Counted from the stretch's first letter, positions 1-7,231 are shown. The stretch: DNA of 7,266 bases from an uncultured Synergistales bacterium (GCA_905233295.1 CAJODX010000052.1:1-7266); one strand, 5' to 3'. Notes: generated by a model not told the origin, from the letters alone. Program-made: numbers and translations.

Positions 1-390
1 ATAAAAAATTCAAAAATTTTTCCGGCAGCCGCTCAGCTTGAATTTCACCCCGGACATACTCAGACTTTTGCGCTGAATTATTACCGCGCTAAAAAAATTC
101 TGCTTCAGGCATGGAGCCCAATCGGAAGAGGACGCGTCCTTAATGATGAATTGATTGTCGAACTCGCTGAAAAATATCATGTTACAGCCGCGCAGATTTG
201 CTTGAGATTTTGTGTTCAGGAAGGTGTAATGCCTTTGCCGAAAGCTTCCTCGATTGAAAGAATGCGTGAAAATCTTGCGGTTTTGAATTTTGAAATTTCA
301 TCCGAAGACATTTCACGAATCGAAAATATGCCGCCTTTGGGTTGGGGCGGTGAACACCCTGACCGAAAGCGAACGGAAATTCATGCTTAG
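1..390 (+). CDS. Aldo/keto reductase, C-terminal part (5' end outside window)
   Basis: This is the last 129 residues of an NAD(P)H-dependent aldo/keto reductase, a cytosolic TIM-barrel enzyme that reduces aldehydes and ketones. The reading frame is open from base 1 to the TAG at 388-390, so the gene starts upstream. Family marks are visible in order: QLEFHP (residues 12-17 of the fragment), the strand AWSPIGRG (37-44), and the cofactor-binding block PLPKASSIERMRENL (78-92), where K81, S83, R87 and N91 match the residues that grip the 2'-phosphate/adenine part of NADP(H) in this family. It ends with the common GW-GEHPD type tail. Whole proteins of this class have about 270-280 residues, so roughly half is present. 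The catalytic Asp/Tyr/Lys/His lie mostly in the missing half and cannot be checked. The sequence resembles the 2,5-diketo-gluconate reductase type (AKR5-like). The substrate cannot be read from this fragment. Confidence 0.93.
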   Translation: MKNSKIFPAAAQLEFHPGHTQTFALNYYRAKKILLQAWSPIGRGRVLNDELIVELAEKYHVTAAQICLRFCVQEGVMPLPKASSIERMRENLAVLNFEISSEDISRIENMPPLGWGGEHPDRKRTEIHA

Positions 391-394
391 GGGT

Positions 395-400
395 TATAAT
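395..400 (+). promoter_or_regulatory. Possible promoter -10 element
   Basis: A perfect TATAAT lies five bases after the aldo/keto reductase stop. The preceding bases GGT are only half of an extended -10 (TGn). No good TTGACA-like -35 is found at 16-19 bases upstream (370-378 reads CGAACGGAA). If real, it would start a transcript near 406-408, just before the AGGAGG at 412-417, and drive the small ORF and the membrane subunit. In AT-rich DNA a chance match is quite possible. Confidence 0.25.
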
Positions 401-411
401 GTGTTAAAAAC

Positions 412-417
412 AGGAGG
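412..417 (+). promoter_or_regulatory. Strong Shine-Dalgarno site for the small ORF
   Basis: AGGAGG is a full match to the anti-Shine-Dalgarno core. It sits 10 bases before ATG 428, a slightly long but workable spacing. It is the only strong ribosome binding site between the reductase and the membrane subunit at 543, and it is about 125 bases too far away to serve 543 directly. It is the main reason for taking the 34-residue ORF seriously. Confidence 0.5.
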
Positions 418-427
418 CGCGAATTTT

Positions 428-532
428 ATGGAAAAAAAAACGGATACAATGAACGGACGGCTTGGAGCAAAACTCAATAATCTGCTCGCGGCAGTAGTCA
501 ACGTAAATTTTTATAAAACTCTATCACATTAA
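428..532 (+). CDS. Hypothetical 34-residue peptide, possible leader ORF
   Basis: I do not recognise this ORF. It encodes 34 residues with a charged start (MEKKTDTMNGR), then a mildly hydrophobic stretch (LNNLLAAVVNVNF, about residues 17-29) and a short polar end. An in-frame GTG at 401 and a second ATG at 449 are alternative starts. ATG 428 is preferred because AGGAGG lies 10 bases before it. The TAA stop at 530-532 is 10 bases before the ATG of the membrane subunit, which itself lacks a ribosome binding site, so translation of this ORF could feed ribosomes to the next gene. No run of a single regulatory amino acid and no attenuator hairpin is seen. It could equally be a chance ORF, a gene remnant or a real small protein. 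Confidence 0.35.
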   Translation: MEKKTDTMNGRLGAKLNNLLAAVVNVNFYKTLSH

Positions 533-542
533 AAAAAATACC

Positions 543-2015
543 ATGAACGAAAAATTTTTGTTATTTCCTGTTTTAATACCGGCACTGTCCGCGCTGTTAA
601 TTCCCGCGCTGAAATTTCCGGGCAAAAAATTCCGTAATATTTTCATAGAGTCTTCTGTCCTTCTCAATTCATTGATAATAATTCTTCTTGTGTTATATCC
701 GCCAGCAAACTCTCTGACTTTATTCAGACTTTCGGAACGTGCCGCCTTCGCCTTGAAACTTGATGGGCTTGGAATGGTCTTTGCCGTTTTAATCGCAGTC
801 CTTTGGCCTTTAACCACTCTTTACGCGTTTGAATATATGAGCCATGAGCATCGTGAAACTTCATTTTTCGGCTGGTTCACACTGACTTACGGAGTTGTGG
901 CTGGGATTGCACTGGCTTCAGACTTACTGACGCTGTATTTATTTTACGAAATTATGACGCTGACAACGTTGCCTCTTGTAATGCATGAGATGGACGGCAG
1001 GGCGCGTTACGCCGGACGAAAATATTTAATTTATTCCGTAGGCGGCGCGGCGTGTGCGTTTATAGCGCTGACTTACACAATGTCGCAGGGCGGCGGCGAA
1101 ATTTTCATGCTTGGCGGCACAATGGGCGTGTGGCCGAACGAACCTGAAAAATTATATTTATGGGCTTGGTTTTTAGGTTTTCTCGGTTTCGGGGTCAAAG
1201 CCGCGGTGTTTCCGTTTCACAGCTGGCTGCCGAGTGCGGCAGTAGCTCCAACGCCTGTTACTGCGCTGTTGCACGCTGTTGCAGTTGTTAAAGCCGGAAT
1301 TTTTGCGATAATCCGCTTAACATGGTACGTGTTTGAACCTGAGTCTCTCGCCGGAACATGGGCGCAGTGGGCTGCGTTTGCTCTTGCATGCATTACGATA
1401 ATTTACGGCTCTTCAATGGCTCTTGCAACTCAGCATCTCAAACGGAGATTCGCATATTCAACGATAAGCCAGCTTTCATATATTTTAATCGGAGTTCTGT
1501 TACTAACTCCGGAGGGTTTGGTCGGGGCTTTAACTCACATGGGTGCGCACGCGATAATCAAGATAAATTTATTTTTCTGCGCGGGTGCAGTCCTGTGCCA
1601 GACTGAACGCGAATATTTATTTGACATGCGCGGAATAGGTCCGGGAATGCCGAAAACTTCGCTTGCGTTTTTAATTTCGGGACTTGCACTTTGCGGTCTT
1701 CCGCCATCAGCAGGATTTATGGGAAAATGGCAGCTTGGAACTGCCGGAGCTGCAGCTGCGCCTCTCGGTCATGTTGGAATAGCGATGCTTGCAATCTCAG
1801 CTGTGCTGACAGTGCTGTACATTTTTTCAATTTTCAGCATTTTCATAATGCCGGGGAAAAATTTTGATTTCAAAACCGCCAACGAGGGAGTAAAAGACCC
1901 CGGAGTTCAAATGCTTGTACCTTTGGGAATTTTGGCTTTAGGCTCATGGCTTTACGGACTTTACGCTGCGCCTGTGATAAATTTTTTCACAAAGATCGCG
2001 AACGGTCTTTTGTAG
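543..2015 (+). CDS. Proton-conducting membrane subunit (NuoL/M/N, MrpA/MrpD family)
   Basis: This is a 490-residue, very hydrophobic inner-membrane protein of the antiporter-like family shared by complex I, Mrp Na+/H+ antiporters and membrane-bound hydrogenases. The core motif GVKAAVFPFHSWLP (residues 217-230), then APTPVTALLHAVAVVKAGIF (235-254), is diagnostic. The charged residues of the ion path are all present: E136 in the LFYEIMTL helix, K219, H244, K250, K340 in HAIIKINLFF, and K395 in GFMGKW. It should therefore be able to move protons or Na+. Length fits MrpD/NuoM/NuoN-type subunits; the long MrpA or NuoL C-terminal extension is absent. ATG 543 is the only usual start, because an in-frame TAA lies at 504-506 and no ATG, GTG or TTG lies between. 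No Shine-Dalgarno is seen before it, only an A-run. No other Mrp, Nuo or hydrogenase subunit is beside it, so its partners must be elsewhere or lie before the reductase. Subfamily assignment is uncertain. Confidence 0.93.
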   Translation: MNEKFLLFPVLIPALSALLIPALKFPGKKFRNIFIESSVLLNSLIIILLVLYPPANSLTLFRLSERAAFALKLDGLGMVFAVLIAVLWPLTTLYAFEYMSHEHRETSFFGWFTLTYGVVAGIALASDLLTLYLFYEIMTLTTLPLVMHEMDGRARYAGRKYLIYSVGGAACAFIALTYTMSQGGGEIFMLGGTMGVWPNEPEKLYLWAWFLGFLGFGVKAAVFPFHSWLPSAAVAPTPVTALLHAVAVVKAGIFAIIRLTWYVFEPESLAGTWAQWAAFALACITIIYGSSMALATQHLKRRFAYSTISQLSYILIGVLLLTPEGLVGALTHMGAHAIIKINLFFCAGAVLCQTEREYLFDMRGIGPGMPKTSLAFLISGLALCGLPPSAGFMGKWQLGTAGAAAAPLGHVGIAMLAISAVLTVLYIFSIFSIFIMPGKNFDFKTANEGVKDPGVQMLVPLGILALGSWLYGLYAAPVINFFTKIANGLL

Positions 2016-2029
2016 ATTTTAATTTTTTT
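1991..2029 (+). terminator. Likely rho-independent terminator of the membrane subunit gene
   Basis: Bases 1991-1998 (AAAGATCG) pair with 2003-2010 (CGGTCTTT) around a CGAA loop, giving an 8-bp stem with one G-U wobble. A T-rich but interrupted stretch follows at 2008-2029. The hairpin lies inside the last codons of the upstream gene and its TAG (2013-2015) is in the tail. On the opposite strand the wobble becomes an A-C mismatch and no U-tract follows, so it should act mainly on plus-strand transcripts. Confidence 0.5.
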
Positions 2030-2030
2030 C

Positions 2031-3104
2031 CTAACTCCTTTCCTTACGAACTAAATCTATGATCGTAACTTCAGGCGGTGTGAATATCCGCATCATTGCG
2101 CCGTTAAATCCTGAGCCGTTGCTGATGTACAACAATCCTCCGGCTTTACGCGATAAACCTTGCGGAGCGCCAGCCGCCATGCTTTTGAAAAATCCTAAAG
2201 GGAAAAACTGTCCGCCATGAGTATGCCCTGAAATTTGTAAATCAAAATTTCCTTTTGCATCAAACGGCACTCCGGGACGATGTTTTAAGACTAAAACGAA
2301 TCTTTCTCTGTCCTCAGGTTTCAGGAAAATTTTCAGCCATCCGTTTTTTGTATCATCAAGTCCGATTAAAGTTATATTTGTATTTGGTATCTCCGTGCGT
2401 TCGTTGTTTAATAATCTGAAACCGCAGTCTCTGATTATATTTTCAACATCCTGATCTAAAATCAGATAATGTTCGTGGTTGCCATTTACAGCATAAGCTC
2501 CCATTGGCGCGTTTTGTGCGGCTGATTTCAGCAAATCTTTCTCGCGCTGTCTGAAACTCATATCGCCGTCAATAGTGTCGCCGAGAGACATAAAAACATC
2601 GGGGCTTGAATCTCTTACGATTTTCATTGCTCGTTCAAAATGCCAGTGTGTTGCAAGTCCTCCAATGTGAGAATCTGTGATATACGCTATACGCATCTTA
2701 GGAAGACTAATTTTGTCAGTAACTATTGTTATATGCCGTTCACGGACAAAATACGCCTCAGTCATACCGTACAGCGTTACAAAAATTGCAAGCAACACAG
2801 CAAAAAATGTTTTTCTTTTTGTAAAGCCGCTGAAACGTGTCAAAACGTCAATTGCAAAGAAAGCAAAAAAGGCAATTAATGTTATGATAACCCATGTGCG
2901 CGATGCTGCACGTAAAATTTCGTTTGTATGAAGTGTAAACCAGTCATATTCTGCGTGTATAAAATCATAACCGCACACAAAACCTGCGAATACCCAAAAT
3001 GCTGCCCAGCATACAAAAACAGCTCGAATAAATTTGCTGAGTCCGGCTGCTTTTAATTTTTTGTAAATATAATATTGCGTTGCAATCGAAAGAATTTCAA
3101 ACAT
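2031..3104 (-). CDS. Membrane-anchored calcineurin-like metallophosphoesterase
   Basis: This 357-residue protein resembles the YkuE/YaeI group of metallophosphoesterases, which use two metal ions to cleave phosphate mono- or diesters. The metal-binding motifs are complete and in order: D144-S-H146, GD at 175-176, GNHEH at 208-212, H274, and GHTHGGQ at 293-299. The first 120 residues are membrane: clear hydrophobic segments at about 26-45, 69-86 and 99-117, with a possible weak one at the N-terminus. Basic residues (K15, K16, R27; R90, K96, R97, K98) put the loops so that the catalytic domain should face outward. No cleavable signal peptide is seen. ATG 3104 has an AAGGA site 9 bases upstream that overlaps the stop region of the methyltransferase gene, leaving a 12-base gap, so co-transcription is likely. 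The substrate is unknown; relatives have been linked to lipid A precursor or other envelope phosphoesters, but nothing here decides it. Confidence 0.92.
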   Translation of the reverse strand: MFEILSIATQYYIYKKLKAAGLSKFIRAVFVCWAAFWVFAGFVCGYDFIHAEYDWFTLHTNEILRAASRTWVIITLIAFFAFFAIDVLTRFSGFTKRKTFFAVLLAIFVTLYGMTEAYFVRERHITIVTDKISLPKMRIAYITDSHIGGLATHWHFERAMKIVRDSSPDVFMSLGDTIDGDMSFRQREKDLLKSAAQNAPMGAYAVNGNHEHYLILDQDVENIIRDCGFRLLNNERTEIPNTNITLIGLDDTKNGWLKIFLKPEDRERFVLVLKHRPGVPFDAKGNFDLQISGHTHGGQFFPLGFFKSMAAGAPQGLSRKAGGLLYISNGSGFNGAMMRIFTPPEVTIIDLVRKERS

Positions 3105-3113
3105 AAAATTAAA

Positions 3114-3118
3114 TCCTT
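3114..3118 (-). promoter_or_regulatory. Ribosome binding site of the metallophosphoesterase gene
   Basis: Reading the minus strand, AAGGA ends 9 bases before the ATG at 3104-3102 and shares bases with the TAA (3119-3117) that ends the methyltransferase. Ribosomes finishing that gene would arrive at the site, which fits a shared mRNA. Confidence 0.6.
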
Positions 3119-3839
3119 AAAATTTATACAAATCTAATAACTCACTTGTGTAACTGCCGTTTACGTTCCTTATTGTCAAAGGCGGCATCAGAGTCAATCC
3201 TTCTCCACCGTTTTTTACACATTCTATCAAAAATATTCCGGAATTACAATTTATTTTTGGATAAACAGGCTTTAATCTCTTGGGAACAATTTTATATTTC
3301 ATCATTGAATTGATAAAAACATCAAGCCGTGAACTTGTAAAAACAGCAAATAAACGTCCATGCTCTTTTAAAACTCTGGATGCAAGTTTACCAACATCAT
3401 CAGGAGTACAGGTAATTTCAAGCCGTGCTGTTGAACGCGATAAATTTTCACTTTCACGTCCTGCAGTAAGAGATGAATACGGGGGATTTATGACCATGAC
3501 ATCGAAATTTTCATTAGGAAAAATACTTTTATCGCGCAAATCGGCTGTAACAAAATTCACACAGTTTTCGAGAGCGTTATTTTGTGCGTTTACATTTGCA
3601 ATCTCAATAAGTTCGCTTTGAATGTCAATCCCTGTTATATGAAAATTTTTCGTAAATTTTAATGCTAAAAGCAAAGACACAGCACCAACAGCACATCCTG
3701 CTTCCAGAAATTTTGTATCACCGCGTCTTTTTTTTACCCATGATGCAAGTAAAATGGTATCCATGTTGACACGCGGACCTGTTGTCGGCTGAAATAATTT
3801 CAAATTATTGATTTCATCAAATGTACAATTTTCAAGCAT
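3117..3839 (-). CDS. TrmN6/YfiC-like SAM-dependent adenine-N6 methyltransferase
   Basis: This is a 240-residue Rossmann-fold methyltransferase. The best match is the TrmN6 (YfiC) family, which in E. coli methylates N6 of adenine 37 in tRNA1(Val). Evidence: the N-terminal GPRVNMDTILLASW (residues 21-34) resembles the family's lead-in to the SAM site; motif I is FLEAGCAVGAVS (44-55); the acidic GIDIQ (70-74) would hold the SAM ribose; and NPPY (118-121) is the catalytic motif of N6-adenine and related amino methyltransferases. A longer reading from TTG 3884 adds 15 residues that lie wholly inside smc and look unlike a methyltransferase N-terminus, so ATG 3839 is chosen. That ATG overlaps the smc stop (ATGCTTGA, 8 shared bases) and has no Shine-Dalgarno, which suggests coupled re-initiation after smc. 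The middle Gly of the usual GxGxG is Ala (GCAVG). A tRNA target is inferred from the family; rRNA or protein cannot be excluded. Confidence 0.85.
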   Translation of the reverse strand: MLENCTFDEINNLKLFQPTTGPRVNMDTILLASWVKKRRGDTKFLEAGCAVGAVSLLLALKFTKNFHITGIDIQSELIEIANVNAQNNALENCVNFVTADLRDKSIFPNENFDVMVINPPYSSLTAGRESENLSRSTARLEITCTPDDVGKLASRVLKEHGRLFAVFTSSRLDVFINSMMKYKIVPKRLKPVYPKINCNSGIFLIECVKNGGEGLTLMPPLTIRNVNGSYTSELLDLYKF

Positions 3840-6800
3840 AATTTTCAGGGTTGATGCCAACAGTAGTCGTAAGTCCGGGTTCAATCATTGTAACGCCGTA
3901 AATTAAATTTGCCCGCTCCATTGTTGCACGGCGATGTGTCATAGCTATAATCTGAATAGATTCCGAATACTCTTTAACTAAATTTGCAAATCTTATTAAA
4001 TTGTATTCATCGAGAGCGGCATCGACTTCATCAAGCACGGCTAGCGGAGTTCCGGCAGCTTCAAGTGTTGCAAATATCAAAGCAATCGAAGTCAAAGACT
4101 GTTCACCACCGGATAACTGCGAAATATTCTGCAATTTTTTTCCCGGAGGACTTGCAAAAATTTCAACACCTCTGTTCCATATAGAATCGCCTGACTGCAG
4201 GATTAAATGCGCCTCACCGCCTCCAAAAAGTTTTTGAAATAAATCATTAAATCTGTTATCAACCTTTGACATTGAATTAGTAAAAGATTTTTCAACTTGG
4301 TTATCAGTATCTTCGATGAGTTTTTTCAATTCCTGTGTTGAAGTTTCCACGTCTTCAAGCTGTTCTGCGAGAAAATCTATTCTGTCTGTAAGCGACTGAT
4401 CTTCTGATAATGCGCCTAAATTATATTTTCCAAGCGATTTCAATTCGCGTTCAAGTTTTCTCAATGATGATGTCAATTCGCGTCCGCCCTCAATTTGTAA
4501 AGCTTCGGTTTTATTGTACGGATATTTTTCATCCCAAAGCTCTACTAACTGGTTAAGCTCGCCTTCTATGTGCGATATTTTACTGTCAAAACTTGATAAC
4601 TCAGTGTTTACAGCTGTGATATTTATATTGGATTTATCAATTTTGCGCCGAATTTTGTTTGCTTTTTTCCGTGATTTTGAAAATTCATCGTCTTTTCTTG
4701 AAATTTCTTCGCGCAGACGGACTTCTTCAGTATAAAATTTTATTTTTTCAAGCGCAATTTTTCTAAGTTCTGTTCGGTTGTATTTTTCCGTTGCATCTCC
4801 TGATAAAATTTCTCTTTCATCTTTGTCTATACGCGAATTTACGTTTTTATATTCACTGTCAACACGTTCAAAAAGAGTTTGCGTAACGTTTAGCCGTTCG
4901 CGTAAAAGCCTGAGTTCATTCTTTAACGGTATGATTACAAGTTCGTAATTATCTTCGTTAATGTCAGGCAAATTCGCAATTTCCTTTTCAAATTCAAGCA
5001 ATTTTTCCGTTACATTATCCAATTCATCTTTTAAATTTTTTTGCTTGCCTGAATTTTTTTCGTATTCATTCATTAGCCTTTCAAGATTGTCTGTAACTGA
5101 CTTTAACTTTCTTTGTTCTTCTTTGAGACTGGATTTTACAGTTTCAAGTTCGCTTGATACGTTTTCAAATTCATTACGAGTGTTTTTTTCGATGATTACA
5201 GCTTTTTCTAGGTTTTCTCTCGCAACATCTATCGACTGCCTAAGATTTTCAAGTTGCCTGTTTAATTCATCAAGCTTCTGATGTGCTGTTACAGCTCCGG
5301 TCTTTTGTCTTGAAGTTCCACCGCTGACTGTGCCGGACGGTGCAAAAACTTCGCCTTCAAGCGTTACAATCGGAAATTTTACTCCCGTTCTTACCAATGC
5401 CCCTGCTACATTGAAATCTTCAACAATGAGTAAATCGCCCATTAAATGTGAAACAGCATCGTGCCATTCTTTATCAACATGAATTAAATCCATAGCCCAG
5501 CCCGTTATGCCTTTTGCATTGATATTTATTTTTGTATCAATGTTCCGTACTCTGCATCGTTCAAGCGCTAAATACGTTGCACGACCGGCTTTATTGTTTT
5601 TAAGAAAATCTATGCCCTCCTGAGCTTCTTCAAGTCTGTTCACAAGCAGCCAATACTGACGACCGCCTAAAAATGCTTCAATAGCTTCGGCAATCCCTGA
5701 AGATGAACATACAAATACATCGGCTACTGTTTTGGGTTTTGAAACAAGCAGATTTTTTTCCGCAGCTTTTAATATAATGCGGACAGGCTCAGGGTAAACG
5801 CCCGTAAAAATATCATTTGCACTCAAATTTCCATATTGGGTTTCAAGATGTGTAAGTTCACGCCTGTAAGATTGTACCTCTGAAATTTTTTGCTGGCACG
5901 AAACACTTAAATTAGTGAATTTTTCTTCAACAGAATTTTTTTGTAAAATTAATTTTTCGACTGTATTTTGAACATCAGACTTTTCATTTTGAAGCTGTGC
6001 TATTTCAATCGAATTTGTTTCGCGTGATTTTTCAATCGCCGCAATGTCCGACTCTATTCTAGAACGCCTTAATTTTAACGCCGCTGTATCGTCCAGAATT
6101 TTTTTGCGCCTTGCAATTTCATTTTGTGTCTTTTTGCGTGTATCATTAAAAATTTTTTCGCGTTCATCAAATTCCTTGGTTTTAATGTTAAGCTCGCCGG
6201 CAAGATTTTCATTTTCATTTTTAGTACGCTCGCGTTCCTGCTCAAGAGCCTGTTTTTGAATATTTAAGTTTTCAAGCTCATTCTGAAGTTCAAAACGCCG
6301 CGATTTTATTTCCTTAACCTGTGTTGCAAACTGGAAAGCCTTTCGATGTAAAGCGTTTTTTTGCGCCGTGATATTCTCAAGCTTAGATAAAAATAAATTT
6401 CCCGATGTGTCCCCGCTTAATTTGTTTTCGTAAATCTCAAGAGCCTTCGCCCACATTTTTTTCCAGCGGCTTAAATCATCAAGCTTTGACGTTACAATAT
6501 GCCGTTTAAGATCATAATCACCCTGTTCACGTTCGATTGATAAACGACGGAAAAAATAATAGTCATGCCGGAGTGCATCGAGTTCATCTAAAATTCCCTG
6601 CGCTTTGACTGCGATTTTAACTTCATCTGAAATTTCTCCGCGCCTTACGTTTAATTCATCTATTAAAGTTTTTATTCTTATTGATTCATTTTCAGCATTT
6701 TCAAGTTTTTTAATGCTTTCATCGCGGCGTTCTCTGTAACGTTCTATACCAAAAAGGGCATCAAACTGTCTGCGGCGTTCTTTTGGACGTTGGTGTATTG

Positions 6801-7224
6801 TATCTGAAATTTCGCCCTGACCTATGAGCGCAAAGCCTTCGCCTTCAAGATTAAACAGCGATTTTATTTTATCGAGTTCCTGCAAAAGAATTTTTTTGTT
6901 ATCCCAAAACAATAACGCTCCTGTGTCCTGCGCATATACACGCCGTAGCGTGCCTTTGCTGTCATTATTTTCAAGTTTCAATACAACTTCGGCATTATCA
7001 GCCGGTGATGCTGTTGCACTGCCCTGAAAAAGCAAGTCGCTTTGTTTTGTTATACGAAGCCCCGATGCTGAAGCCTCGCCCAAAATCCATTTTAACGCGT
7101 CCAGAATGTTGCTCTTGCCGCTACCGTTCGGACCTACTATTGCAGTAAATTTTCCGCTGAACTCAAAATCACACTGCCGTCCAAAACTTTTGAAGCCCTT
7201 TAATTTCAGTGATGTTACCGCCAA
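3832..7224 (-). CDS. smc: Chromosome segregation/condensation ATPase Smc
   Basis: Smc is the ATPase of the bacterial SMC-ScpAB complex, which extrudes DNA loops and helps separate sister chromosomes. All parts are visible. The N-terminal ATPase half has LKLKGFKSFG (6-15), Walker A GPNGSGKS (31-38), R57, and the Q-loop at Q136. A coiled coil runs about 165-465. The hinge covers about 470-640, with the glycine-rich end GTVSGGTS (631-638). The return coil runs about 645-985. The C-terminal ATPase half has signature LSGGEQ (1037-1042), Walker B with catalytic E1066 in VLDEVD, the D-loop ALDEYN, and H1097 in the switch loop. At 1130 residues it is somewhat shorter than the usual 1170-1190, mostly in the coils, and remains intact. 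The start is TTG at 7224-7222: it has an AAAGGTGA site 7 bases upstream, an in-frame TAA lies further up, and no ATG or GTG lies between. No scpA, scpB or ftsY is next to it here. Confidence 0.98.
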   Translation of the reverse strand: MAVTSLKLKGFKSFGRQCDFEFSGKFTAIVGPNGSGKSNILDALKWILGEASASGLRITKQSDLLFQGSATASPADNAEVVLKLENNDSKGTLRRVYAQDTGALLFWDNKKILLQELDKIKSLFNLEGEGFALIGQGEISDTIHQRPKERRRQFDALFGIERYRERRDESIKKLENAENESIRIKTLIDELNVRRGEISDEVKIAVKAQGILDELDALRHDYYFFRRLSIEREQGDYDLKRHIVTSKLDDLSRWKKMWAKALEIYENKLSGDTSGNLFLSKLENITAQKNALHRKAFQFATQVKEIKSRRFELQNELENLNIQKQALEQERERTKNENENLAGELNIKTKEFDEREKIFNDTRKKTQNEIARRKKILDDTAALKLRRSRIESDIAAIEKSRETNSIEIAQLQNEKSDVQNTVEKLILQKNSVEEKFTNLSVSCQQKISEVQSYRRELTHLETQYGNLSANDIFTGVYPEPVRIILKAAEKNLLVSKPKTVADVFVCSSSGIAEAIEAFLGGRQYWLLVNRLEEAQEGIDFLKNNKAGRATYLALERCRVRNIDTKININAKGITGWAMDLIHVDKEWHDAVSHLMGDLLIVEDFNVAGALVRTGVKFPIVTLEGEVFAPSGTVSGGTSRQKTGAVTAHQKLDELNRQLENLRQSIDVARENLEKAVIIEKNTRNEFENVSSELETVKSSLKEEQRKLKSVTDNLERLMNEYEKNSGKQKNLKDELDNVTEKLLEFEKEIANLPDINEDNYELVIIPLKNELRLLRERLNVTQTLFERVDSEYKNVNSRIDKDEREILSGDATEKYNRTELRKIALEKIKFYTEEVRLREEISRKDDEFSKSRKKANKIRRKIDKSNINITAVNTELSSFDSKISHIEGELNQLVELWDEKYPYNKTEALQIEGGRELTSSLRKLERELKSLGKYNLGALSEDQSLTDRIDFLAEQLEDVETSTQELKKLIEDTDNQVEKSFTNSMSKVDNRFNDLFQKLFGGGEAHLILQSGDSIWNRGVEIFASPPGKKLQNISQLSGGEQSLTSIALIFATLEAAGTPLAVLDEVDAALDEYNLIRFANLVKEYSESIQIIAMTHRRATMERANLIYGVTMIEPGLTTTVGINPENYA

Positions 7225-7231
7225 AAATTCT

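Noticed and set aside
290..427. Upstream extension of the small ORF to ATG 290
   Set aside because: It would overlap 101 bases of the aldo/keto reductase in another frame. Those residues are just that gene read out of frame, and the good ribosome binding site is at 412-417.
482..494. Small inverted repeat CTGC-TCGCG-GCAG before the membrane subunit
   Set aside because: Only four base pairs and no T-run follow, so it is too weak for a terminator or operator.
512..517. TATAAA as a separate promoter for the membrane subunit
   Set aside because: No -35-like sequence lies at 16-18 bases upstream, and such hexamers are common in AT-rich DNA.
524..817. Open frame of 97 codons on the minus strand
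   Set aside because: It lies antisense to the well-supported start of the membrane subunit and its translation has no recognisable domain.
3280..3621. Open frame of 113 codons on the plus strand
   Set aside because: It is fully antisense to the methyltransferase gene, whose motifs are clear on the other strand.
4961..5281. Open frame of 106 codons on the plus strand, rich in Ser and Phe
   Set aside because: It is the antisense of the Smc coiled coil; Ser/Phe/Leu richness is what complementing Glu/Lys/Asn codons produces.
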